NCBI GenBank assembly: GCA_017958305.1 | Contig: JAGDCW010000006.1 | Location: 1-39,671 of the forward strand | DNA: 39,671 nucleotides | Origin: Bacteroidales bacterium | GTDB taxonomy: Bacteria > Bacteroidota > Bacteroidia > Bacteroidales > UBA1402 | Reading direction: 5' to 3' | Shown: positions 8,636 through 17,000 of the stretch, piece after piece | Position numbering within the stretch: the first letter of the stretch is position 1 | Layout of the letters: each line of letters starts with the position of its first letter | Translations under genes and position numbers: made by a program | Notes under the pieces: model-generated | What the model saw: only the letters and a program-made list of their open reading frames with translations | What the model was told of the DNA's origin: nothing | The model's database searches: none

Positions 8636-9601
8636 TCAGTCTTTCTTGTTGAGATAGGCGACGATGGCCTTCCAGTACTTGCCCAGCAAGATGATGCCCA
8701 ATCCGAGGATGATACCCAGCAGGCCGAATTTGACCATTTCGGACTTGAGGGAACGCATTTGGCCCTCATAGACAATGGGGGTGGTGGCGCTGATGGGGCC
8801 GTAGGACAAATTTTTCAGACGGATTTCATGAGCGTTGATGTTGTTCATCAAGGTCGATTTTTCGCGGGTGAGCGACTGTATGCGGCTCTCGCTGGCATAG
8901 GACTGCTCGTTGTTGGGCTCGTTCTTCTTGACAATGGTGGGGATGAGCCGGTTGTCCTGGTAGGCGACACTCTGGAGCGAGTCGATCCGGTGCAGCTCAT
9001 CGTTGAGCACCTGTATCCAGCGGATTTCGTTGTCCATGTTGATCTTCCAGGGATCGTAAAGCACAAAGGAGGCGTTCAGCTTGTCGAGCAAAGCCTGGCG
9101 TACTATGGGTACCACGCTGTCGTGACGGGAGATCACCTCGACATAGAACTGGGTGATGGACCAGGTATAAACCAGCGAGTCGGTGCGGAAGCGCTCTTTG
9201 TAGTCGATGATGTCGATGGTGGAGTTGCGGTCGATGTCCACAACGTAGTAGGGTTCGATGCTGACGACTTGGGCGGCGACAGCCGGATCGATGTTGAGGA
9301 ACTTGGCCAGGTCCCGGCCGCAGTGCTTGCCGGCTTCCCTTACCTGCTCGACAGCGTAGTAGGGCTGTTTGCAGAAGGAGTTGAGACCGAAGCCCGAACG
9401 GTGGGGGTTGTATTGGCGGACCGACCAGAAGCCCCAAGCCAGTCCGGCGAGCAGGCACACAAGCATGATCCATTTTTTCTGGTAAAACATTCTCAGGCAC
9501 CAGCCCAGAATGCCGATCCCCCACATGAAGGCCTTCTTGATGGATTGCCAGCAAAGTGACAGGACATCCACCAGGTTGAGTTCTTTTTTCTTGTCTTCCA
9601 T
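8636..9601 (-). CDS. Wzz/chain-length-determinant-like membrane protein
   Basis: 321 residues from the ATG at 9601 (MEDKKKELNLVDVLS). One hydrophobic helix lies at about 44-61 (WIMLVCLLAGLAWGFW) and another near the C-terminus (GLLGIILGLGIILLG, about 295-312), with a periplasmic domain of about 230 residues containing helical stretches between them. This two-TM hairpin plan is that of Wzz/GumC-type chain-length proteins; the N-terminal DVLSLCWQSIKKAFMW resembles their cytoplasmic lead-in. No polysaccharide genes are adjacent, so the assignment rests on topology alone. An in-frame upstream ATG (9652) was rejected because the promoter at 9621-9653 lies between the two starts. Confidence 0.6.
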   Translation of the reverse strand: MEDKKKELNLVDVLSLCWQSIKKAFMWGIGILGWCLRMFYQKKWIMLVCLLAGLAWGFWSVRQYNPHRSGFGLNSFCKQPYYAVEQVREAGKHCGRDLAKFLNIDPAVAAQVVSIEPYYVVDIDRNSTIDIIDYKERFRTDSLVYTWSITQFYVEVISRHDSVVPIVRQALLDKLNASFVLYDPWKINMDNEIRWIQVLNDELHRIDSLQSVAYQDNRLIPTIVKKNEPNNEQSYASESRIQSLTREKSTLMNNINAHEIRLKNLSYGPISATTPIVYEGQMRSLKSEMVKFGLLGIILGLGIILLGKYWKAIVAYLNKKD

Positions 9602-9620
9602 AATTCTCGGTTTGCGGGAA

Positions 9621-9653
9621 CAAATATAGTGCAAGTCCGACCTAAACACCAAA
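9621..9653 (-). promoter_or_regulatory. Promoter for the Wzz-like gene
   Basis: Minus-strand -7 box TATATTTG (9621-9628) and -33 box TTTGG (9649-9653), separated by 20 bases: a near-ideal Bacteroidota promoter. It ends 20 bases upstream of the ATG at 9601. Confidence 0.7.
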
Positions 9654-9673
9654 AAAAATTATATGTCATTATT

Positions 9674-9703
9674 TTTGAAATTGGATAAATAATCGTACTT
9701 TCG
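9674..9703 (+). promoter_or_regulatory. Promoter for the glycogen operon
   Basis: TTTG at 9674-9677 and TACTTTCG at 9696-9703, 18 bases apart, ahead of the ATG at 9729. The -7 box differs from TAnnTTTG by one base (C for T). The same octamer occurs on both strands ahead of the M3 peptidase and MarC genes, suggesting a usable variant here. Confidence 0.5.
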
Positions 9704-9728
9704 TCATCACATATATAACAAGCTGCGT

Positions 9729-11687
9729 ATGAGTTATCTGAAATTTGACAAGGCTTTGATGGTGAATTTGCAGCAATCCCTGACCAAGGAAATGCTGCAA
9801 GCCAACAAATCGGGCGCCTACAGCTATTCCACCATTGTGGATTGCAACACCCGTAAGTACAACGGTTTGCTGGTGGTGCCCCTGTCGGGCTTCGGCGGCC
9901 GCAACCATGTGCTGATGTCCTCCCTGGACGCCACGGTCATCCAGCACGGCGCCGAATTCAACCTGGGTCTGCACAAGTATCCCGGCGACCATTACAGCCC
10001 CAAGGGACACAAATACATCCGCCAGTTTGAGTGCGACGACATCCCCACCACGATCTACCGCGTGGGCGGTGTCATCCTGGCCCGTGAGAAGCTCTTCATG
10101 TCGTTCGAGAACAGGATATTGATCCGCTACACCTTGTTGGAGGCCCATTCCCCCACGAGACTGCGTTTCAAACCCTTCCTGGCTTTCCGCGACACCAACG
10201 CCCTTTGCCACGAGAATTCCCAGATAGACAAGTCGTACGAGGAGGTGCCCAACGGCATCAAGATGCGCCTGTATCCGGGCTACCCCGAGCTTTACATGCA
10301 GTTCTCTTCGAAGAACGCCTTCGACTACACCCCCGACTGGTACCGCAACATCGAATACATGAAGGAACAGGAGCGCGGCTATGAATACCAGGAAGACCTC
10401 TTTGTCCCCGGCACCTTCGAGATGCCCATCAAGAAGGGACAGAGCATTGTCTTTGCCGCCGGTCTGTCGCCCATGTCTCCTGCCAGCATGAAGAAAACCT
10501 TCGATGCGGAGAAAGCCATGCGCAAGCCCCGTACCAGTTTCACCAACTGCCTGAAATCGGCCGCCTATCAGTTCTACAACAAACAGAAGGACGGACAGCG
10601 CTACCTTTTGGCCGGCTATCCCTGGTTTGAGTGCCGCGCCCGCGACATGTTCGTCGCCCTGCCCGGATGTACGCTTTCGGCCGAGGATCCCGGTCTGTTC
10701 ACCGCCATCATGGAAACAGCCGAAAAGGGGGTCCGCAATTTCATGGAAGGCCGTCCGCTCGATTGCGACATCACCGAGATCGACGCGCCTGATGTGCTGC
10801 TGTGGATGATCTGGGCCATCCAGCAATACGGCAAGGAGCAGGGTCGCGACGCGGCTGTCGGGAAATACGGTTCCCTGGTGCTCGATGCCATGGACTATAT
10901 CATCAACCAGCGCCATCCCAACCTCTTTGTCCACGACAACGGCCTGGTCCACACTTTCGGCAAGGACAAGCCTGTTTCGTGGATGAACTCGACCATGTAT
11001 GGCAAGCCCCTGGTACCGCGCAGCGGCTACCTGGTCGAATTCAACGCCCTTTGGTACAATGCCCTGCGCTATGCCGCCGATGTGGCCCGCGACCGCAACG
11101 AGAGTTTCGTGGCCGACAATCTCGAAAGCCTGGCCGCCAAGGCCGGCGCCTCCTTTGTCAATGTGTTCAGGAACGGCTACGGCTACCTCTACGACTATGT
11201 CGATGGAGACTATGTCGATTGGAGTGTCCGTCCCAACCAGATTTTCGCCGCCTCGCTCGACTATTCCCCCTTGGACAAGATGCAGAAGAAGCAGGTGCTG
11301 GACATCGTCACCAAGGAACTGCTCACCCCCAAGGGCCTGCGTACGCTCAGCCCCAAGAGTATGGGCTACAATCCCATTTTCGAGGGCCCCGAAAACCGCC
11401 GCACCTGGGCCTACCACCAGGGCACAGCCTGGCCTTGGCTGATGGGACCCTATTTGGAAGCCTATCTGAAGATCTACCGCATCAGCGGGTTGAATTTTGC
11501 CGAGCGCTGTCTCTATGAATTCGAAGACGATTTGACCGACCGTGGCGTGACCTCCATCTCGGAGCTCTTCGACGGCAATCCCCCCTACCGGGGCCGTGGC
11601 GGTATCGCCTTTGCCATGAGCGTGGCCGAAGTATTGAGGATCAAGCAGATGGTTAAGAAATTATCCGAAAACACCGTACAAATATAA
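9729..11687 (+). CDS. Glycogen debranching enzyme (amylo-alpha-1,6-glucosidase family)
   Basis: 652 residues. The N-terminal domain (about 20-280) begins LTKEMLQANKSGAYSYSTI and has NTRKYNGLLVVP, as in bacterial GDE_N domains. The C-terminal (alpha/alpha)6 barrel starts near LLAGYPWFECRARDMFVALPG and includes WMNSTMYGKPLVPRSGYLVE, WSVRPNQIFAASL and RRTWAYHQGTAWPWLMGPY. By family it hydrolyses alpha-1,6 branch points of glycogen in the cytosol. It is first in a three-gene operon, 7 bases before the GT4 synthase gene, with a promoter at 9674-9703. The GDE_C active-site region appears intact but I cannot verify each catalytic residue without an alignment. Confidence 0.92.
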   Translation: MSYLKFDKALMVNLQQSLTKEMLQANKSGAYSYSTIVDCNTRKYNGLLVVPLSGFGGRNHVLMSSLDATVIQHGAEFNLGLHKYPGDHYSPKGHKYIRQFECDDIPTTIYRVGGVILAREKLFMSFENRILIRYTLLEAHSPTRLRFKPFLAFRDTNALCHENSQIDKSYEEVPNGIKMRLYPGYPELYMQFSSKNAFDYTPDWYRNIEYMKEQERGYEYQEDLFVPGTFEMPIKKGQSIVFAAGLSPMSPASMKKTFDAEKAMRKPRTSFTNCLKSAAYQFYNKQKDGQRYLLAGYPWFECRARDMFVALPGCTLSAEDPGLFTAIMETAEKGVRNFMEGRPLDCDITEIDAPDVLLWMIWAIQQYGKEQGRDAAVGKYGSLVLDAMDYIINQRHPNLFVHDNGLVHTFGKDKPVSWMNSTMYGKPLVPRSGYLVEFNALWYNALRYAADVARDRNESFVADNLESLAAKAGASFVNVFRNGYGYLYDYVDGDYVDWSVRPNQIFAASLDYSPLDKMQKKQVLDIVTKELLTPKGLRTLSPKSMGYNPIFEGPENRRTWAYHQGTAWPWLMGPYLEAYLKIYRISGLNFAERCLYEFEDDLTDRGVTSISELFDGNPPYRGRGGIAFAMSVAEVLRIKQMVKKLSENTVQI

Positions 11688-11694
11688 GCAAGCG

Positions 11695-12957
11695 ATGAGA
11701 GCATTGATGTTTGGGTGGGAGTTTCCCCCGCATATCCTGGGCGGTTTGGGCACCGCCAGTTTCGGGTTGACCAGAGGCATGGCCTTGCAGCCCGACATGG
11801 ACATCACTTTTGTCATCCCCAAGCCTCATGGTGACGAGGACCAGAGTTTCTTGAAAATCATCGGTGCCTGCAACACCCCGGTGGTGTGGCGCGACATCGA
11901 CTGGGACACGCTCGACAAGCGTTTCGGCTCATATATGTCGCCCCAGCAGTACTACGACCTGCGCTCGCATATCTATGCCGACTTCAGGTATCTCTACACC
12001 AACGACCTGGGCTGCATCGAATTTTCGGGCCGCTATCCCGACAACCTGCTGGAAGAAATCAACAACTATTCCATCTGTGCCGGGGTCATCGCCCGCACCG
12101 AAGAGTTCGACATCATCCACTCTCACGACTGGCTCACCTATCCGGCCGGCATCCATGCCAAGAACGTGACGGGCAAGCCCCTGGTGATCCATGTCCACGC
12201 CACCGATTTCGACCGCAGCCGCGGCAATGTCAACCCCGATGTCTATCGCATCGAGAAAGACGGTATGGACAATGCCGACCACATCATCTGTGTGAGCAAC
12301 CTCACGCGCAACACGGTCATCAACAACTATCATCAGGACCCCGCCAAAGTCAGCACGGTCCACAATGCCGTCGAACCGGTGAGCCGAGAGATAGAGGAAA
12401 TCGAGCCCATCCGGCATACGCAGCAGAAGATCGTGACCTTCCTGGGCCGCATCACCATGCAGAAGGGCCCCGAATACTTCGTGGAGGCTGCCTACCGGGT
12501 GCTGCAGAAGACCGACAAGGTGCGTTTCGTCATGGCCGGCAGCGGCGACATGATGGACGCCATGATCCGGCTGGCCGCCAAGCGAGGCATCGCCGACAAA
12601 TTCCACTTCCCCGGTTTCCAGAAGGGCAAGCAGGTCTATACCATGCTCAAATCGAGCGATGTGTATATCATGCCTTCGGTGTCGGAACCTTTCGGCATCT
12701 CGCCGCTCGAAGCCATGCAGGTGGGCGTTCCTTCCATCATTTCCAAACAGTCGGGCTGCGCCGAGATCCTGGACAATGTCATCAAGACCGACTACTGGGA
12801 CATCGAGGCCATCGCCGACGCCATCTATTCCATCGTCACCTATCCTGCCATGTACAAATATCTGCGTGAACAGGGCAAGGCCGAGGTCGATGAAATCAAG
12901 TGGGAATATGCCGGCCAGAAGGTCAGGAAAATCTACGATCAGGTATTAGGACGATAA
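11695..12957 (+). CDS. GT4-family glycogen synthase-like glycosyltransferase
   Basis: 420 residues with a GT-B fold. The N-terminus has the glycine-rich acceptor loop WEFPPHILGGLGTASFGL (8-25); FDIIHSHDWLTYPAGI and LVIHVHATDFDRSRG follow. The C-domain has VTFLGRITMQKGPEYFVEAA and the GT4 E-x7-E pair Glu331 and Glu339 (SEPFGISPLEAM). The family adds nucleotide-activated glucose to alpha-glucan; donor type (ADP- or UDP-glucose) cannot be read from the sequence. It lies between a debranching enzyme and a GH57 protein, an arrangement seen widely in Bacteroidota glycogen loci. It looks like the functional synthase of the window, unlike the half-length protein at 2848-3660. Confidence 0.92.
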   Translation: MRALMFGWEFPPHILGGLGTASFGLTRGMALQPDMDITFVIPKPHGDEDQSFLKIIGACNTPVVWRDIDWDTLDKRFGSYMSPQQYYDLRSHIYADFRYLYTNDLGCIEFSGRYPDNLLEEINNYSICAGVIARTEEFDIIHSHDWLTYPAGIHAKNVTGKPLVIHVHATDFDRSRGNVNPDVYRIEKDGMDNADHIICVSNLTRNTVINNYHQDPAKVSTVHNAVEPVSREIEEIEPIRHTQQKIVTFLGRITMQKGPEYFVEAAYRVLQKTDKVRFVMAGSGDMMDAMIRLAAKRGIADKFHFPGFQKGKQVYTMLKSSDVYIMPSVSEPFGISPLEAMQVGVPSIISKQSGCAEILDNVIKTDYWDIEAIADAIYSIVTYPAMYKYLREQGKAEVDEIKWEYAGQKVRKIYDQVLGR

Positions 12958-12976
12958 TAATCAAACAGCATACATT

Positions 12977-14371
12977 ATGAAGACGATTTGTTTTTACTTC
13001 CAGATTCATCAGCCCTTCCGTCTGAAAAGATACCGCTTTTTCGACATCGGAGAGGATCATTACTATTATGATGATTTCACCAACGAGCAGATCATGCAGC
13101 GGGTGGCCGCCAACTCCTTCCTGCCCGCCAACCAGTTGCTGCTGGAACTGATCAAGGCCCATGGCGGCAAGCTGCGGGTGGCCTTCTCTATTTCGGGCGT
13201 GGCGCTCGACCAGTTGGAACAGTATGCCCCCGAAGTCATCGAGAGTTTCCAGGCCCTGGCCAAGACCGGTTGTGTCGAATTCCTGGCCGAGACCTATGCC
13301 CATTCGCTCTCCTCGGTCATGGACGAAGACGAGTTCCGTCTGCAAGTCAAACAGCAGCAGAAGCACATTGAACGTCTGTTCGGCGTCAAGCCCAAGGCTT
13401 TCCGCAATACGGAGCTGATTTATTCCGATGAAATCGGTGATATCATCTATTCGCTGGGCTTCAAGACGGTGATCACCGACGGAGCCAAGGCCGTGCTGGG
13501 CTGGAAGAGCCCCAACTTTGTCTATCAGAGTGCCACCAACCCCAATCTGAAGGTCCTGCTCAAGAACAACAAACTGAGCGACGATGTGGCCTTCCGCTTC
13601 TCCAACTACGACTGGAGCGAATATCCCCTCACGGCCGACAAATTCATCGACTGGATTGCCCGTACTCCCGACAGCGAGCAAGTGATCAACCTGTTCATGA
13701 ACTACGAGACTTTCGGCAACTTGCAGCCTCGCGAAAGCGGTATTTTCGAGTTCCTGCGTGCTCTGCCCGCCTTCGCCCTGAAGCAGGGCATCGAGTTCTT
13801 GACACCTTCCGAGGTGGCGCTGAAACTGAAGGCCGTCGGCCCCATCAGCGTGCCCAATCCCATCTCCTGGGCCGATGAAGAAAACGACCTGAGTTCGTGG
13901 ATGGGCAACGATCTGCAGCGTGAAGCCCTGGGCAAGCTCTACAGCGTGTCCGAGCGTGTGCGCCTGTGCAAGGACCATCGCCTGCGGCAGGATTGGAACT
14001 ACCTGCAGACCAGCGACCATTTCTTCTACATGAGCACCAAGCAGTTTACCGACGGCGGCCTGTACAAGTATTTCAGTCCGTACGACTCGCCCTTCGATGC
14101 CTTCACCAACTATATGAATGTGTTGAGCGATTTCATGGAGCGTGTCGAGGCCCAGTATCCTTCGTCGGTCGATAACGAGGAACTCAACTCGCTGCTCACC
14201 ACCATCGAGAATCAGGAGAAGACCATCGCTTCCCTGGAGAAGGAGGTCCGCCAGCTCAGACGTTCGGGCGCCAAGACGGCCAAGGCTGCCAAGGAGGCCA
14301 AGGCTGCCAAGCCTGCCAAGGCAGTCAAAGAGGCCAAGCCTGCCAGGAAGGCGGCCGCCAAGAAGAAGTAA
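12977..14371 (+). CDS. GH57 alpha-amylase-like protein, probable acid/base substitution, Lys/Ala tail
   Basis: 464 residues. GH57 region 1 is present as His11-Gln-Pro13. The nucleophile region keeps Glu146 (FRNTELIYSDE). Region 4, usually D-x-E-x-F-G with Asp as acid/base, reads Asn242-Tyr-Glu244-Thr-Phe-Gly here, so the proton donor appears lost. Family GH57 includes amylases, branching enzymes and 4-alpha-glucanotransferases, and Bacteroidota homologues with incomplete catalytic machinery are known. After the catalytic and helical domains comes a coiled coil (about 400-428) and a low-complexity Lys/Ala tail at 432-464. It is the last gene of the glycogen operon, so an alpha-glucan-binding or remodelling role is likely, but hydrolase activity is doubtful. 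Confidence 0.87.
   Translation: MKTICFYFQIHQPFRLKRYRFFDIGEDHYYYDDFTNEQIMQRVAANSFLPANQLLLELIKAHGGKLRVAFSISGVALDQLEQYAPEVIESFQALAKTGCVEFLAETYAHSLSSVMDEDEFRLQVKQQQKHIERLFGVKPKAFRNTELIYSDEIGDIIYSLGFKTVITDGAKAVLGWKSPNFVYQSATNPNLKVLLKNNKLSDDVAFRFSNYDWSEYPLTADKFIDWIARTPDSEQVINLFMNYETFGNLQPRESGIFEFLRALPAFALKQGIEFLTPSEVALKLKAVGPISVPNPISWADEENDLSSWMGNDLQREALGKLYSVSERVRLCKDHRLRQDWNYLQTSDHFFYMSTKQFTDGGLYKYFSPYDSPFDAFTNYMNVLSDFMERVEAQYPSSVDNEELNSLLTTIENQEKTIASLEKEVRQLRRSGAKTAKAAKEAKAAKPAKAVKEAKPARKAAAKKK
14270..14368 (+). repeat. Low-complexity Lys/Ala-coding tail of the GH57 gene
   Basis: Short direct repeats of GCCAAG and GCTGCCAAG variants encode residues 432-464, dominated by AAK, EAK and PAK triplets. 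The residue pattern resembles the basic tails of histone H1-like proteins. Confidence 0.85.
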
Positions 14372-14389
14372 TCGTTGGAAATACCCCGT

Positions 14390-14932
14390 TCAAAGTACCC
14401 GTTGCACCGGAATATCCCAAGGTTCAACGGGTATTTTTTCCACTTTTTGGAAGGGGAAGCAGATCCCTATCGTCGGGCAGGAAAGCCGGGGCAGCAGGCG
14501 GTCGTAATAGCCTTTGCCCCGCCCCAGGCGATGGCCGTCCTTGTCGAAGGCCATGCCGGGAATCAATGCCAGGTCGATGGCCTGGTAGTCGGAAAAACAT
14601 TCGGTGTCGGCTGTGGGCTCGAGGATGTTCCATTGGTTGGGACTCATGGCAGTCTGCGGCCGGTAGGGTTTGAGTAGCAGGTCGTCGCCATCGACCACGG
14701 GCAGCAGCAAGGTCTTTTGTCCGGCCCAGCGCTGCAAGAGTTCGCGGGTGGAGACTTCGTCGCTCAGGGCATGGTAGAGCAGGACGGTGCGCGCCTCCTG
14801 CCACTCGGGCAGTTGTTCGACCTGCCGGCAAAGCTGCTGCGACAAGCTGGCTTTTTCCGCTTCAGACACCTGTTGCTTGCGTTGGCGAATCTCCCGGCGC
14901 AGGGCCTTTTTCTCCTCACTGCAACGGGTCAT
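14390..14932 (-). CDS. 5-formyltetrahydrofolate cyclo-ligase
   Basis: 180 residues, normal for the MTHFS/YgfA family. It converts 5-formyl-THF to 5,10-methenyl-THF using ATP. N-terminal KKALRREIRQRKQQ, the central LLLPVV, and the C-terminal signature LALIPGMAFDKDGHRLGRGKGYYDR (given here by its key blocks PGMAFD and GRGKGYYDR) are diagnostic. The ATG overlaps the stop of the upstream S41 protease gene by 4 bases (14929-14932), so translation is probably coupled. Its last codons contain the terminator of the convergent glycogen operon. Confidence 0.95.
   Translation of the reverse strand: MTRCSEEKKALRREIRQRKQQVSEAEKASLSQQLCRQVEQLPEWQEARTVLLYHALSDEVSTRELLQRWAGQKTLLLPVVDGDDLLLKPYRPQTAMSPNQWNILEPTADTECFSDYQAIDLALIPGMAFDKDGHRLGRGKGYYDRLLPRLSCPTIGICFPFQKVEKIPVEPWDIPVQRVL
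14396..14440 (+). terminator. Terminator of the glycogen operon, inside the 3' end of the next gene
   Basis: Arms TACCCGTTG (14396-14404) and CAACGGGTA (14425-14433) form a 9-bp stem, followed by TTTTTT at 14434-14439. It serves the plus-strand operon but overlaps the last codons of the convergent cyclo-ligase gene, whose final residues Gln-Arg-Val are encoded by one arm. Confidence 0.75.
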
Positions 14933-16563
14933 GGCCGGCCTACTTCTGTGCCCAGGTCTTTGATCAGTTCAACAGCCTTGAGCAGGGTTTGGTCCTTCTC
15001 CTGGGCAATCTCCCAGAACTGGTCGTCACCCAGAATGTTCCGGGCGATGTACGCGTATATCTGGATCAGCAGGTCTTCTTTGTCGGTCTCGATGTCCTTG
15101 GGCCGGCCTTTTACCCCCTTGCTCTGGGCATAAGCCACGAAGTCGGCGGCAATGGGCTGACGGTCAAGCTGGCGACGCAACTCGTCTGACGTTTTGCACT
15201 GGCTCAGCGTGCTGCGATGGCGATCGGCATAGTTGGCGGCATAGAGATAGACCAGGTTGCGGTTGATGACGGTGGCAAACCAAGGGGTGACAGCGGTCGT
15301 GTCGATGGGCACGAAATAGTCGGGGATGATGCCGCCTCCGCCATAGACGATGCGCCCGCTCCGGGTTTCGAATCGGAGGCTGTCGTTGACCTGTATGCTG
15401 TCCAGGCTGCCGAATTCACCTCTTTCGTAGCGGTTCGACAAGTCTTTTTCGTAGTCGTCGAAATGGCCTTTGGTATAGGGCTTCTGGATGTTTCTTCCGG
15501 AGGGGATGTAGTAGTGGGCCACCGTCAGGCGCACGGCCGAGCCGTCTTTGAAGGGGATCTGCTGCTGCACCAGACCCTTGCCGTAGGTGCGGCGGCCGAC
15601 GATATAGGCGCGGTCGTTGTCCTGCAGGGCACCGGCCACAATTTCACTGGCCGAGGCCGACCATTCGTCCGTGAGGACCACTACGGGCATCTGCTGGAAA
15701 GAACCCTTGCCATCGGAGCGGCTCTCCTCTCGGGGATAGGATTTGCCTTCCACGTAGAGCATCAGCCGGTTTTTGGGCAGCAGTTCGTTGAGGATGCCCA
15801 GGGCGGCACCCATCAATCCGCCGGGGTTGCTGCGCAGGTCGATGATGAGGCGGTCGCAGCCTTCCTGCGTCCTCTTGTGGTTGACGATGTTCAAAAACTC
15901 GTTGTAGGTGGTGCGTGAGAAGTTGCCAATCTTGATGTAGGCGATGTTGTCGCCTATCTTATAGCTGGCATCGACACTGTTCACCGGAATGTCGTCGCGC
16001 GTGAGCACATAGTCCAGGATGTCCTGTGTGCCTTGCCGCTTGACCCCCACTTTGATCTTGGTGTTTTTCTTGCCGCGCAGGGTCTTCATCACCAAATCGT
16101 TGTTGATGCCCTTGCCCACAAAGGCGCTGTCCTCGACCGTCACGATGCAGTCGCCCGCCTTCATGCCGGCTTTCTCGGCCGGACCGCCGTTGACCACGGC
16201 TATGACGCGGATGGTGTCCTCGCGGATGTTGAACTGTATGCCTACACCGCTGAATGAACCCTCGATCTCCTCGTTGGTCTTTTCCATTTCTTTGGCCGGG
16301 ATGTAGGACGAATGGGGGTCCAACTCGGACAGCACCTGGGGGATCAGGTGCTCGATAATGGCCTTTTCATCGACATCTTCGACATATTTGGACGATACCA
16401 GGTTGAGCAGGGCATCCAGCTTGTTCAGCGTCAGGTAGCTTTTCACGGGCGTGTGTCCCCACTGGGCCATCCGAAAGGCCGTCCGATAGACCATTCTTCC
16501 GGTCATGGCGACCAGCAGGACGCAGCAAATGATGATGATGGTATTACGTGTCGTCGGTTTCAT
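14929..16563 (-). CDS. S41 family C-terminal processing peptidase
   Basis: 544 residues from the ATG at 16563. One N-terminal TM helix or uncleaved signal (about 8-24, TIIIICCVLLVAMTG) places the enzyme in the periplasm. A PDZ domain (about 95-180) has GVGIQFNIREDTI, GGPAEKAGMKAGD and VGKGINND. The protease domain has DLRSNPGGLMGAAL and the nucleophile region SASASE (302-307); Lys329 in TYGKG completes the Ser/Lys dyad. The family degrades or trims proteins at C-termini. A frame-compatible start at 16731 was rejected because it lies in the dCMP deaminase gene. It is followed with 4-base overlap by the cyclo-ligase gene and preceded by the dCMP deaminase gene at a 10-base gap. Confidence 0.94.
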   Translation of the reverse strand: MKPTTRNTIIIICCVLLVAMTGRMVYRTAFRMAQWGHTPVKSYLTLNKLDALLNLVSSKYVEDVDEKAIIEHLIPQVLSELDPHSSYIPAKEMEKTNEEIEGSFSGVGIQFNIREDTIRVIAVVNGGPAEKAGMKAGDCIVTVEDSAFVGKGINNDLVMKTLRGKKNTKIKVGVKRQGTQDILDYVLTRDDIPVNSVDASYKIGDNIAYIKIGNFSRTTYNEFLNIVNHKRTQEGCDRLIIDLRSNPGGLMGAALGILNELLPKNRLMLYVEGKSYPREESRSDGKGSFQQMPVVVLTDEWSASASEIVAGALQDNDRAYIVGRRTYGKGLVQQQIPFKDGSAVRLTVAHYYIPSGRNIQKPYTKGHFDDYEKDLSNRYERGEFGSLDSIQVNDSLRFETRSGRIVYGGGGIIPDYFVPIDTTAVTPWFATVINRNLVYLYAANYADRHRSTLSQCKTSDELRRQLDRQPIAADFVAYAQSKGVKGRPKDIETDKEDLLIQIYAYIARNILGDDQFWEIAQEKDQTLLKAVELIKDLGTEVGRP

Positions 16564-16573
16564 AGGGAGAAGA

Positions 16574-16999
16574 TTAAAGCGCGTTTTTGTCACAGAATAC
16601 CACTTCGATGCCGGCCCGTTCGAGCAGACGGATGCCGTCGTCGGTGTGATAGGTCTCGCCGAAGACCACCCGCCGGATGCCGGCCTGGATGATGAGCTTG
16701 GCGCATTCGATGCAGGGCGAGGCGGTGACATAGATGGTGGCCCCGTCGCTGCTGTTGTGCGAACGGGCTATTTTGGTGATGGCATTGGCTTCGGCGTGCA
16801 GCACATAGGGTTTGGTCTTGTAGTTTTCGTCCTCACAGATGTTTTCAAAACCCGAGGGCGTGCCGTTGTAGCCGTCCGAGATGATGCGGTGGTCCTTGAC
16901 CATGAGGGCGCCCACCTGGCGCCGCTGGCAGTAGGAATTTTCTGCCCAGATCAGGGCCATGCGCATATAGCGTTGATCCAAAGAGGTCTGTTTGTCCAT
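16574..16999 (-). CDS. dCMP deaminase family protein
   Basis: 141 residues from the ATG at 16999 (MDKQTSLDQRYMRMALIWAE). Zinc-dependent deaminase: His68-Ala-Glu70 with Asn72 and Pro95-Cys96-Ile-Glu-Cys99 are the metal and catalytic residues. The GYNGTPSGFEN loop and the extra Cys55 fit the dCMP deaminase/ComEB branch, which makes dUMP for thymidylate synthesis. A much longer in-frame start was rejected because it would lie within the M3 peptidase gene. It starts one base after the M3 peptidase stop, so they share a transcript. Confidence 0.93.
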   Translation of the reverse strand: MDKQTSLDQRYMRMALIWAENSYCQRRQVGALMVKDHRIISDGYNGTPSGFENICEDENYKTKPYVLHAEANAITKIARSHNSSDGATIYVTASPCIECAKLIIQAGIRRVVFGETYHTDDGIRLLERAGIEVVFCDKNAL

Positions 17000-17000
17000 A

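Noticed and set aside
9669-11417. 582-codon open frame on the minus strand
   Set aside because: Antisense to the debranching enzyme and overlaps its promoter; no domain features.
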